64,000 nt of DNA from Betaproteobacteria bacterium (GTDB lineage: Bacteria; Pseudomonadota; Gammaproteobacteria; Burkholderiales; SG8-41). Every line of letters starts with the position of its first letter. The stretch's first letter is position 1. The stretch lies in NCBI GenBank assembly GCA_021730905.1, contig JAKFYK010000085.1:36188-100187 (forward strand), read 5' to 3'. Made by a program: the position numbers and the translations under genes. Shown in pieces: positions 53,595-61,314 of this stretch. The notes beneath the pieces were generated by a model that had not been told where the DNA came from, did not search any database, and saw nothing but the letters and a program-made list of their open reading frames with translations.

Positions 53595-54797
53595 TTGGAC
53601 TTGCGCTACACATCGGAAGAAACCCAATTTCGCGACGAGGTCAGGGCTTTTTTTCGCACCGCGCTGCCCGCGCCCATCCGCCGCAAGATGGAACTGGGCC
53701 AGCGCCTGTCGAAAGAAGATATCGTCACGTGGCAGCGCATACTCAATACCAAGGGCTGGGCGGTACCGAGTTGGCCCGTCGAATGGGGTGGCACCGACTG
53801 GGGCCCGGTCAAGACTTATATTTTCAAGGAAGAAATGCAGCTTGCTCCGGCGCCGGATCCACTAAGCTTTAACGTCAGCATGGTAGGTCCGGTACTGATT
53901 GCGTTTGGTTCGGAAGCGCAAAAAAAACATTTTCTGCCGCGTGTCGCCAATCTAGATTACTGGTTTTGTCAGGGTTTTTCCGAGCCAGGTGCGGGCTCCG
54001 ATCTCGCGTCACTCCGAACCTCGGCGCGGCTCGATGGCAACGAGTACGTCGTCAACGGCCAGAAGATCTGGACATCGCGGGCACATCACGCCGACTGGAT
54101 GTTCTGCCTGGTGCGCACGGGCGCGGGCGGGAAGCAGCAAAGCGGCATTTCCTATCTGCTGATCGATACCAAGACACCGGGCCTCACCATCCGCCCGATT
54201 CCAACCATTGATGGCGAGCATCACTTCAACGAAGTTTTTTTCGATAACGTGCGCGTGCCGGCCGAGAACCTCGTGGGCGAAGAAAACAAAGGCTGGACCT
54301 ACGCCAAATATCTGCTTGGCCACGAACGCGTCGGCATCGCCCGTATCGGCGCCTCGAAGCAGCGCATACAGCGCGCCAAGGCACTGGCCGCCAATGTCTT
54401 TGTCGGTGACACCCCGCTTGCCGAAACCGAGCGCTTTCGCGAGAAAGTTGCGGCTATTGAAGTTGAACTCAAAGCACTGGAAATCACGCAGATGCGCGTC
54501 GTCGCCAACGCGCGCAACCTGCCGCCGGGCGCGCCCGACCCCACGTCGTCGATACTTAAGCTCAAAGGCACCGAACTGCAGCAGGCTACCACCGAAATCC
54601 TGATGGAAGTGGCCGGCGCATTTGCGATGATCCGCCAGCCGGAGCATTTGTGGGGTACAGCCACCGAGCCGCCGATAGGGCCGGAATGGACAACCACGAC
54701 TGCGGCAGACTACTTCTATACGCGCGCCGCGTCGATTTACGGCGGATCGAACGAAATTCAGAAGAACGTCATCGCCAAACGAATTCTCGGGCTCTAG
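53595..54797 (+). CDS. pimC: Acyl-CoA dehydrogenase, PimC-like (large subunit)
   Basis: 400 residues. The N-terminus (MDLRYTSEETQFRDEVRAFF) and WPVEWGGTDWGPVKTYIFKEE, ACAD flavin region QGFSEPGAGSDLASL and NGQKIWTSRAHHADW, and ending IYGGSNEIQKNVIAKRILGL match pimeloyl-CoA dehydrogenase large subunit. That enzyme oxidises dicarboxylyl-CoA thioesters as a heterodimer with PimD, whose gene follows. The expected catalytic Glu position reads GG, as usual for this type. The start is TTG 53595 behind CTGGAG; no better start is present. Confidence 0.9.
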   Translation: MDLRYTSEETQFRDEVRAFFRTALPAPIRRKMELGQRLSKEDIVTWQRILNTKGWAVPSWPVEWGGTDWGPVKTYIFKEEMQLAPAPDPLSFNVSMVGPVLIAFGSEAQKKHFLPRVANLDYWFCQGFSEPGAGSDLASLRTSARLDGNEYVVNGQKIWTSRAHHADWMFCLVRTGAGGKQQSGISYLLIDTKTPGLTIRPIPTIDGEHHFNEVFFDNVRVPAENLVGEENKGWTYAKYLLGHERVGIARIGASKQRIQRAKALAANVFVGDTPLAETERFREKVAAIEVELKALEITQMRVVANARNLPPGAPDPTSSILKLKGTELQQATTEILMEVAGAFAMIRQPEHLWGTATEPPIGPEWTTTTAADYFYTRAASIYGGSNEIQKNVIAKRILGL

Positions 54798-54829
54798 CTC
54801 TTACATCGAAAAAGCGGGAAGACATACGC

Positions 54830-55984
54830 ATGGACTTTGACCTCACCGACGAACAGCGCATGCTCAAAGAGAGCGTCGAGCAGTTGATTACCGATCGCTA
54901 CGATTTCGAGCAGCGCAAGAAATACATGAAAGAGGAAGCCGGCTACAGCCGCTCGCAATGGGCGCAGTATGCCGAAATGGGTTTGCTGGGACTGCCGTTT
55001 GATGAACGCTTCGGCGGCGTCGGCGGCGGCCCGGTCGAAACCATGATCGTGATGGAAGCCTTCGGACGCGGCTTGGTGCTCGAACCGTACCTCGCCACCG
55101 TGGTGCTGGGCGGCGGCCTCGTCAATCTCGGCGGCAACGATGCGCAGCGCGCGGCGATCCTCCCGAAAATTGCCGACGGCAGTTTGCTGCTCGCCTTCGC
55201 ACACTCGGAAGCACAGTCGCGCAACGATCTGGCCGATGTCGCCACCGCCGCGAAACGAGACGCCGACGGCTGGATACTCGATGGCGAGAAGGCCTTTGTC
55301 GCGCACGGCAACTGTGCTGACAAACTGGTCGTTTCCGCCCGTATCTCCGGGGACCGCAACAGCCGCGAAGGCATCGGCCTGTTTCTGGTGGACGCACAAT
55401 CACACGGCGTGTCGCGCAAGAACTACGAAACCCAGGACGGACTACGCGCCGCGCAGATTAAGCTGTCAGGCGTCAAAGTCAGTTCCAATGACGCCATCGG
55501 CGACCCCGGCAAGGCGCTGCCGCTGATCGAGCGCGTCGCCGACAGCGCGCTGGCAGCGGTGGCGGCGGAAGCCGTCGGAGCGATGGCTGCGGCACAGGAA
55601 ATCACCATGGAATACCTGCGCACGCGCAAACAGTTCGGTGTGGCGATCGGCAGTTTCCAGGTACTGCAACACCGCGCCGTGGACATTCTGGTCCACCTGG
55701 AGCAGGCGCGCAGCATGGCGCTGTTCGCAACCATGATGATGGACCACCCCGATCCGGCGGAACGCAGCAAAGCCATATCCGCGGCAACGGTGCAGATACG
55801 CCGTTCCGGAAAATTTGTAGGACAACAAGTGGTGCAGTTGCATGGCGGCATCGGCATGACGCTCGAATACAAGATCGGCCACTATTTCAAACGCCTCACG
55901 GCGATGGAATCGCTGCTCGGCGATACCGACCATCATCTTGCAGCGCTGGCGCGCGCCGGCGGTTTGATCGCGGCGAGCGCCTGA
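54830..55984 (+). CDS. pimD: Acyl-CoA dehydrogenase, PimD-like (small subunit)
   Basis: 384 residues. The N-terminus MDFDLTDEQRMLKESVEQL, then LGLPFDERFGGVGGGPVETMIVMEAFGRGLVLEPYLATVVLGGG, matches pimeloyl-CoA dehydrogenase small subunit, as does the C-terminal GGIGMTLEYKIGHYFKRL. The frame is open back to 54650 within the pimC-like gene, but ATG 54830 is the conserved start, 32 bases after that stop. Together with the PimC-like partner and the divergent FadB/FadJ gene it suggests beta-oxidation of a dicarboxylic acid. An alpha/beta hydrolase gene follows 11 bases later. Confidence 0.92.
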   Translation: MDFDLTDEQRMLKESVEQLITDRYDFEQRKKYMKEEAGYSRSQWAQYAEMGLLGLPFDERFGGVGGGPVETMIVMEAFGRGLVLEPYLATVVLGGGLVNLGGNDAQRAAILPKIADGSLLLAFAHSEAQSRNDLADVATAAKRDADGWILDGEKAFVAHGNCADKLVVSARISGDRNSREGIGLFLVDAQSHGVSRKNYETQDGLRAAQIKLSGVKVSSNDAIGDPGKALPLIERVADSALAAVAAEAVGAMAAAQEITMEYLRTRKQFGVAIGSFQVLQHRAVDILVHLEQARSMALFATMMMDHPDPAERSKAISAATVQIRRSGKFVGQQVVQLHGGIGMTLEYKIGHYFKRLTAMESLLGDTDHHLAALARAGGLIAASA

Positions 55985-55995
55985 GACGTGAAGAA

Positions 55996-56868
55996 ATGAA
56001 GCAAAGCGAATCGGTATTTCTGCGCGTGCGCGGGCTGAATTACCACTGCCGCACCTGGGGACGGGAAGGGGCGCCGAAGTTGTTCATGCTGCACGGCTTT
56101 CAGGACGTCTCCGCGTCCTGGCAGTTCACGGTGGATGCGCTCGGCAAAGACTGGCATGTCATCGCGCCCGACTGGCGCGGCTACGGCCTGACGGATTGGG
56201 CCGGGCAGGACACCTACTGGTTTCCCGATTTCGTGGCAGATCTCGATGCCATCCTCGATCATTTCGAGCCAGAACTGCCGGCGACGCTCGTCGCGCACAG
56301 CATGGGCGGCAGTGTGGCCGCACTGTATGCGGGCGCTGTTCCGCAAAGAATTCGCAAACTCGTCAATGTCGAAGGCTTCGGCGGTCCGCCCGCAAATGCG
56401 GAGGATGCGCCTCGCCGCTACGCCAAGTGGCTGCGGCAGATTGTTCGTGGCGAGGAACAGCGGCCCTATGCTGACTTCGCGGATTTTGCCGAGCGCATGA
56501 TGGCAGAAAATCCGCGCCTCACACCCGAGCGCGCGGCATTTCTCGTACAGCACTGGGGCAAGGAAGAACCCGACGGCACGGTGGCGCGCCGCGCCGACCC
56601 AGCGCACAAGGTAATGCGGCCTACGCCTTCACGTATGGATGAGGCCATTGCCTGCTGGCGGCAAATCAGCGCGCCGGTGCTATTCGTCGAAGGCGCGAAC
56701 TCCCGCGCGGCAGCATCGCAGCGCGCCAAGCCGGAAGAGTACGAAGAACGGCTGACGGCATTTCAAACGCTTGCCGGCGTTGAACGCATCGACGATGCCG
56801 GCCACAACATACACCACGACCAGCCGGAAGCGCTGGCGAAAGTGATTGAGCAGTTTTTGGCCGGTTAG
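55996..56868 (+). CDS. Alpha/beta hydrolase
   Basis: 290-residue serine hydrolase. Features are FMLHGFQDVSAS (oxyanion hole), nucleophile S102 in AHSMGGS, and catalytic His region HHDQPEALA. It is a paralogue of the 17649 gene with the same VIAPDWRGYGLTDW segment. The ATG at 55996 is 11 bases after the PimD-like gene, so it is probably in the same transcript. A thioester- or ester-hydrolysing role in the same pathway is plausible but not shown. It converges with Bug protein 7. Confidence 0.87.
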   Translation: MKQSESVFLRVRGLNYHCRTWGREGAPKLFMLHGFQDVSASWQFTVDALGKDWHVIAPDWRGYGLTDWAGQDTYWFPDFVADLDAILDHFEPELPATLVAHSMGGSVAALYAGAVPQRIRKLVNVEGFGGPPANAEDAPRRYAKWLRQIVRGEEQRPYADFADFAERMMAENPRLTPERAAFLVQHWGKEEPDGTVARRADPAHKVMRPTPSRMDEAIACWRQISAPVLFVEGANSRAAASQRAKPEEYEERLTAFQTLAGVERIDDAGHNIHHDQPEALAKVIEQFLAG

Positions 56869-56880
56869 TATCGGCACAAA

Positions 56881-57840
56881 TCACTGCGGCTTGATGCCCG
56901 CTTTGCGCGTAATCTCGCTCCATTTGGCGATTTCCTTGCGAATATACGCGCCAAATTGCTCGGGCGTACCGCTGGCCGGCTCAAGCCCGAGCGCAGTGAA
57001 CTTTTCGATGACCGCCGGCGTCGCAAGAACCTTGTTCATCACGGCGTTTAGTCTGGCGACCACGGGCGCGGGCAGCTTGGCCGGTCCGACGATCCCCCCC
57101 CACGCGACCACCTCGTAACCTGGCAGCCCGGATTCCGACAACGTGGGCAAATCCGGAAACGCGGGCAAACGCTTGGTGCCGGTGACCGCAAGCCCGCGTA
57201 TGCGCCCGCTCTTGATGTACTGCTCCAGCGCTGAACTCCCATTAAACGTCATATGCACCTGCCCCAATGCCATGGCGGGAATGACCTGCGCGCCGAGGAA
57301 AGAAACAGCGCGTATATTGGTCCCCGCCATCTGATTGAACAATTGCCCGCTCATATACTGCGTGGAACCCACCGTCGCTCCTCCATAGACCAGCTTGCCG
57401 GGATTCTTTTTCGCGTAATCAATGAGCTCGCTTACCGACTTCACCTGAAACGACAACGCGACTGCAAGAATATTGTAGGAATTGGAGATCTGGCCGACAG
57501 GCTGAAAGTCGCGCACAGGATCGTACGCCAGCTTGGCGTAGACGCTGGGCGCAATCCCCAGTGATGCGATATTGCCGTAACCGATCGTATATCCGTCCGG
57601 CGGCGCGCGCGCGATGAGCGGCATGCCAAGCGTGCCGCCCGCTCCGCCCCGGTTGTCCACGACAAACTGCTGACCCAGCAGCGTGGTCATTTCCGCCGTG
57701 ATAAGACGCGAGTTGATATCCGGGGCACTGCCCGCAACGGCAGCTACGATAAAACGAATCGGACGTTCGGGATACGCTGCCAGGCACATTCCAGCCGAAA
57801 GGCCCAAGGCCAGTCCCGCAGCACATACTGACTTCAGCAT
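56881..57840 (-). CDS. Bug-family TTT binding protein 7
   Basis: 319 residues from ATG 57840, with AAGGAAC upstream. The signal peptide MLKSVCAAGLALGLSAGMCL ends near AAYPE. The core is YPERPIRFIVAAVAGSAPDINSR (the PGGG loop is AGSAPD), FVVDNRGGAGGTLGMP and VSFLGAQVIPAMALGQ. The second lobe is GLPGYEVVAWGGIVGPAKLP. It converges with the hydrolase gene across 12 bases. Upstream lies the LigI-like relic and then the D-2-hydroxyacid dehydrogenase gene, transcribed away. Confidence 0.92.
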   Translation of the reverse strand: MLKSVCAAGLALGLSAGMCLAAYPERPIRFIVAAVAGSAPDINSRLITAEMTTLLGQQFVVDNRGGAGGTLGMPLIARAPPDGYTIGYGNIASLGIAPSVYAKLAYDPVRDFQPVGQISNSYNILAVALSFQVKSVSELIDYAKKNPGKLVYGGATVGSTQYMSGQLFNQMAGTNIRAVSFLGAQVIPAMALGQVHMTFNGSSALEQYIKSGRIRGLAVTGTKRLPAFPDLPTLSESGLPGYEVVAWGGIVGPAKLPAPVVARLNAVMNKVLATPAVIEKFTALGLEPASGTPEQFGAYIRKEIAKWSEITRKAGIKPQ

Positions 57841-57882
57841 ATTGTGTTCCTTATTCCGGGGAAATCATATCACTCCGCTCGA

Positions 57883-58131
57883 ATGCTGGCAGCCCTGTCC
57901 ACCTTGGCCCGCGGCTCCGTCTCCAGCGCAACGCCGGAGCAGGATAAGCACGCGGTGCATGGGGCAGCAACCGACCCGGTGTGGAGCGGCTCCATGCCGG
58001 AAGAAGGCGATCTGCCGGATTTGTTTTATGATCGGGTGCCCGATACCGCGTTGCATAAACCGCTGCGGGTAATTGAGCCGCAAGGACGCTGTTGTTCAGA
58101 TTCGCAGATAACATCGCATCGGACTTCCTGA
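57883..58131 (+). pseudogene. Decayed 3' fragment of a LigI-like amidohydrolase gene
   Basis: Translates as MLAALSTLARG... TDPVWSGSMPEEGDLPDLFYDRVPD, matching the end of the LigI-like protein at 45415 (HPVWNGAMPNDGDLLDLFCDWVPD). Over 58006-58043 and 46204-46241, 34 of 38 bases agree by my alignment. Upstream, GCATGGGGCAGCAAC corresponds to TGTGGGGCAGCAAC with a short deletion after it, shifting the frame. The N-terminal barrel and metal motifs are gone, so it cannot be active. Confidence 0.7.
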
Positions 58132-58171
58132 TTTTGACAGCGAAGTTAGGCTGCATAACACGAGAGAGATC

Positions 58172-59110
58172 ATGAAACACGAAATCGTTATTACCGCGCC
58201 GGGCCACAAAGGAACGCTCGAGCGGCTGGTACAGGAATTTTCCGCGATCAAGCTGTGGGAAGCCACTGACCGCGCCGCAGCGCTGAAGGAAGCCGCGCCA
58301 CGGGTGCGCGCGCTGGCCCATAGCGGCCATTCGAAAGTGGATGGCCATCTGATGGATGCGCTGCCCAAGCTGGAAATCATTTCGAACTTCGGCGTCGGCG
58401 TGGACCAGATCGACCTTGATGCGGCAAAGCAGCGCGGCATCATCGTTACCAATACCGCCGGCGTGCTGAACGAGTGCGTCGCCGACTGCGCGATGGCGTT
58501 GGTGTTGAATACGCTGCGCAAGTTCCCGCAGTCGGGCACCTACCTGCGCGCGGGAAATTGGCAAACACGCGGAGCGTATCCGCTGGGCACTTCGATCGGC
58601 GGCAAGACGCTCGGCATTCTCGGACTCGGGCGCATAGGCGAAGCGATCGCGAAGCGCGCGCAAGCGTTCGGGATGAACATCCGCTATCACAACCGCAACC
58701 AGAAGAACGTGCCCCACGCCTACGATGCCGATGCAGCAACGCTGGCGGCAAACTCGGACGTGCTTCTGGTGATTACGCCCGGCGGCGCCGATACCGACAA
58801 GCTGGTCAATGCCAGGGTGCTGGATGCGCTGGGACCGCAGGGCTATCTGGTCAACGTCGCGCGCGGCTCGGTGGTGGACGAGCTGGTGCTGCTGCGCTAC
58901 CTGCAGGAAAAGAAAATCGCGGGCGCGGGGCTCGATGTGTTCGAGCACGAGCCCAAAGTGCCGCCTGAATTCTTCGCGCTCGACAACGTGGTGCTGACGC
59001 CGCACGTCGCCAGCGCCACCTTCGAGACGCGCAAGGCGATGGGTGATCTGCAAGTCGAGAACCTGCATCTGCATTTTGCCGGCAAGCCGGTGAAAACGCC
59101 GGTGACTTAA
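58172..59110 (+). CDS. D-isomer-specific 2-hydroxyacid dehydrogenase
   Basis: 312-residue NAD(P)-dependent enzyme that interconverts a 2-oxo acid and a D-2-hydroxy acid. Domains: an N-terminal catalytic half, then the Rossmann half with LGILGLGRIGEAIAKRAQAFG, the substrate Arg in VNVARGSVVDE, Glu in LDVFEHEPKVP, and the catalytic His in LTPHVASAT. It is closest to glyoxylate/hydroxypyruvate reductase types by motif. ATG 58172 follows GAGAGATC. It is flanked by Bug proteins 7 and 8, both transcribed on the minus strand. Confidence 0.92.
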   Translation: MKHEIVITAPGHKGTLERLVQEFSAIKLWEATDRAAALKEAAPRVRALAHSGHSKVDGHLMDALPKLEIISNFGVGVDQIDLDAAKQRGIIVTNTAGVLNECVADCAMALVLNTLRKFPQSGTYLRAGNWQTRGAYPLGTSIGGKTLGILGLGRIGEAIAKRAQAFGMNIRYHNRNQKNVPHAYDADAATLAANSDVLLVITPGGADTDKLVNARVLDALGPQGYLVNVARGSVVDELVLLRYLQEKKIAGAGLDVFEHEPKVPPEFFALDNVVLTPHVASATFETRKAMGDLQVENLHLHFAGKPVKTPVT

Positions 59111-59141
59111 CGGCGCGCCGACAAGGCCGTTCGCCATCAAC

Positions 59142-60131
59142 TTATTCGGCTTTCACACCAGCCGCTTTTACTACCTTCGCCCACTTCTCCGTCTCCAGCG
59201 CGATGTAAGCCGCAAACTGCTGTGGCGTTCCGCCGACGATATCACCGCCCTCCTCCGTCAGACGCGTGCGCACGATGGGAATTTGCAGCACCGCGGTAAT
59301 CTCCCGATGCAACAGCGCGGCAACGGGTTTAGGCACTTTTGCCGGCAGCAGCACACCGTACCACTGCATCGCTTCATAGCCCGGCAAAGCGGATTCCGCC
59401 ACCGTCGGTACCTCCGGCAGCACCGGCGAGCGCAGCGGGCCGCTCACGCCCAGTGCGCGCAGCCGTCCTGATTTCACATGCGGCAGTGTCGGCACGATGT
59501 TGTTCATCGCCAGTTGCACCTGTCCCGCGATAAGATCGACCGCCGCGGGCGCACTGCCGCGATACGGCACATGCACCACATGCACACCCGCCATGTTCTT
59601 GAACAACTCCATCGCCAGGTGCGACATGGCGCCTATGCCCGACGACGCATAACTGTATTTCCCTTGATTGGCCTTCGCGAGCCGGATCAAATCGCTCGCG
59701 GTTTTCACTGGCAATGCCGGATTCACCGCCAGCACAAACGGCGCGCGGCTTACCTGCATCACCGGCGCGAAATCGCGCGTCACGTCATAGGGCAGCGTCT
59801 GCAACGCGGGATTTACCGCGATGGCGCTGCCGGTATTGAGCAGCAGCGTGTAACCATCAGGGTTCGCTTTCGCCACCACGTCCGCGCCGATGGCACCGCC
59901 CGCGCCGGGCCGGTTGTCCACCAGCACCTGCTGGCCAAAGCGCTCGCTCAGCTTCTCGGCCAGGGCACGCGCCACGAAATCGGAACCGCCACCGGGTGCG
60001 GAGCCGGTAACCATGCGCAGCGGCTTTGCGGGATAACCCGGCAAGCCCGCGGCCACACTCGCAGCCACGGGTACTGCCGCCGCGATGACGACGCCGGCAA
60101 CACGGCGAATCGAGAAACAAAGTTGAACCAT
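59142..60131 (-). CDS. Bug-family TTT binding protein 8
   Basis: 329 residues from ATG 60131 (MVQLCFSIRR, then a hydrophobic run AGVVIAAAVPVAASVAAG); the frame is open to 60227. The core is YPAKPLRMVTGSAPGGGSDFVAR, VLVDNRPGAGGAIGADVV and VHVPYRGSAPAAVDLIAGQ. The second lobe is ALPGYEAMQWYGVLLPAKVP. It converges on the D-2-hydroxyacid dehydrogenase across 31 bases and diverges from the YheT-type gene. No membrane transporter subunit is near. Confidence 0.92.
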   Translation of the reverse strand: MVQLCFSIRRVAGVVIAAAVPVAASVAAGLPGYPAKPLRMVTGSAPGGGSDFVARALAEKLSERFGQQVLVDNRPGAGGAIGADVVAKANPDGYTLLLNTGSAIAVNPALQTLPYDVTRDFAPVMQVSRAPFVLAVNPALPVKTASDLIRLAKANQGKYSYASSGIGAMSHLAMELFKNMAGVHVVHVPYRGSAPAAVDLIAGQVQLAMNNIVPTLPHVKSGRLRALGVSGPLRSPVLPEVPTVAESALPGYEAMQWYGVLLPAKVPKPVAALLHREITAVLQIPIVRTRLTEEGGDIVGGTPQQFAAYIALETEKWAKVVKAAGVKAE

Positions 60132-60269
60132 GTTATGGGCTTGAGCCACAGAATAGTCTGCTTGCGCAAAGTGTAGCGCTTTTTTTCGAGCATACGCCTG
60201 CCACAAAATCATACGCACGGCGCACACCTTACATTACAATGCCGCGCTCATATCGACACATTCAGCAAC

Positions 60270-61280
60270 ATGTCTGCGCCTCAACCTTCCAGCGCCGTTG
60301 ACCCCGCGCTTTATAAATCGCCTTTCTGGCTGCCCGGCGGCCACGCTCAAACCATACACGCGGCGACCTGGGTGACCCGCCCGCACGTGGCATATTGGCG
60401 CGAGCGCTGGGAAACGCCCGATTTCGATTTTGTCGATCTCGACTGGGTGGACAATCCTCATCAGGAACTCGCGCTGGATCAACACGACGACACGCCGCTG
60501 GTGGTGCTGTTTCATGGACTCGAAGGCAGTTCCAACAGTCATTACGCGCGCGCCTTGATGCACGCCGTCAACGCGCGCGGCTGGCGCGGCGTGGTGGTGC
60601 ATTTTCGCGGTTGCAGCGGCGAGGTCAATCGACTGCCGCGCGCTTATCACTCCGGCGACAGCGCCGAGATCGACTGGATTTTGCGCCGATTGCGCTCGAC
60701 GCGCAGCGGACCAGTTTATGTCGCCGGCGTCTCGCTGGGCGGCAATGCGCTGCTCAAATGGCTGGGCGAGCAAGGCGCCGATGCGCGAAGGATCATCACA
60801 CGCGCGGCCGCCGTCTCCGCACCCGTCGATCTCGCCGCCGCGGGCGATGCGCTGGGGCGCGGCTTCAACATGATCTACACGCGAAATTTTCTGGCGACGA
60901 TGAAAGCCAAAACGCTGTCGAAAATGAAGCGCTACCCGGCACTGTGCGACAAACACCGCATGCAGGCCACGCGCACGTTGCGCGAATTTGATGATCTGGT
61001 GACCGCGCCGCTGCACGGCTTCAAAGGCGTTGATGATTATTACGCGCGCGCCAGCAGCAAGCCGTTTCTCGACGCCATCGCCGCGCCGACACTGATGCTC
61101 AATGCGCGCAACGATCCTTTTCTGCCGGCGCGGTTTTTGCCGACGCCGCAGCAGGTATCAAGTCATGTGCAGTTCGAAACGCCGGCCGCCGGCGGGCATG
61201 TCGGGTTTGTAACCGGACGCTTTCCGGGTAACATCGAATGGCTGTCGCAGCATGTGCTGCGGTTCTTTGCAACAGCATAA
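60270..61280 (+). CDS. yheT: YheT-family alpha/beta hydrolase
   Basis: 336-residue member of the YheT/ABHD1-3 family. Features are KSPFWLPGGHAQTIHAA at the start, LFHGLEGSSNSHYARAL, the nucleophile S155 in GVSLGGNALLKWLGE, and a late His in GGHVGFVTGRFPGNIEWLS. The physiological substrate is not established in bacteria. ATG 60270 begins MSAPQPSSAVDPALY. Its stop TAA (61278-61280) starts repeat copy 9, and the phosphomutase gene follows; a relic of its 3' end and of the repeat lies at 53.4 kb. Confidence 0.92.
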   Translation: MSAPQPSSAVDPALYKSPFWLPGGHAQTIHAATWVTRPHVAYWRERWETPDFDFVDLDWVDNPHQELALDQHDDTPLVVLFHGLEGSSNSHYARALMHAVNARGWRGVVVHFRGCSGEVNRLPRAYHSGDSAEIDWILRRLRSTRSGPVYVAGVSLGGNALLKWLGEQGADARRIITRAAAVSAPVDLAAAGDALGRGFNMIYTRNFLATMKAKTLSKMKRYPALCDKHRMQATRTLREFDDLVTAPLHGFKGVDDYYARASSKPFLDAIAAPTLMLNARNDPFLPARFLPTPQQVSSHVQFETPAAGGHVGFVTGRFPGNIEWLSQHVLRFFATA

Positions 61281-61314
61281 ACGTAAGTATTTGTTTTTAA
61301 AATATTTTTTATCA
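61278..61314 (+). repeat. AT-rich repeat, copy 9 (G type), yheT-phosphomutase junction
   Basis: TAAACGTAAGTATTTGTTTT followed by TAAAATATTTTTTATCA. Its first TAA is the yheT stop, and the next base after it is the ATG (61315) of the phosphomutase gene, so the element fills the whole gap. There is no Shine-Dalgarno sequence. This is the cleanest copy and reads as KYLFLKYFLS in the phosphomutase frame. Confidence 0.85.

Noticed and set aside
53548..53865. 105-codon ORF starting at the ATG that ends repeat copy 8
   Set aside because: It runs out of frame with the PimC-like gene and translates to Arg-rich non-homologous sequence.
57851..59140. 429-codon minus-strand frame over the hydroxyacid dehydrogenase
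   Set aside because: Shadow of the plus-strand dehydrogenase gene and relic; no recognisable protein and composition typical of antisense frames.
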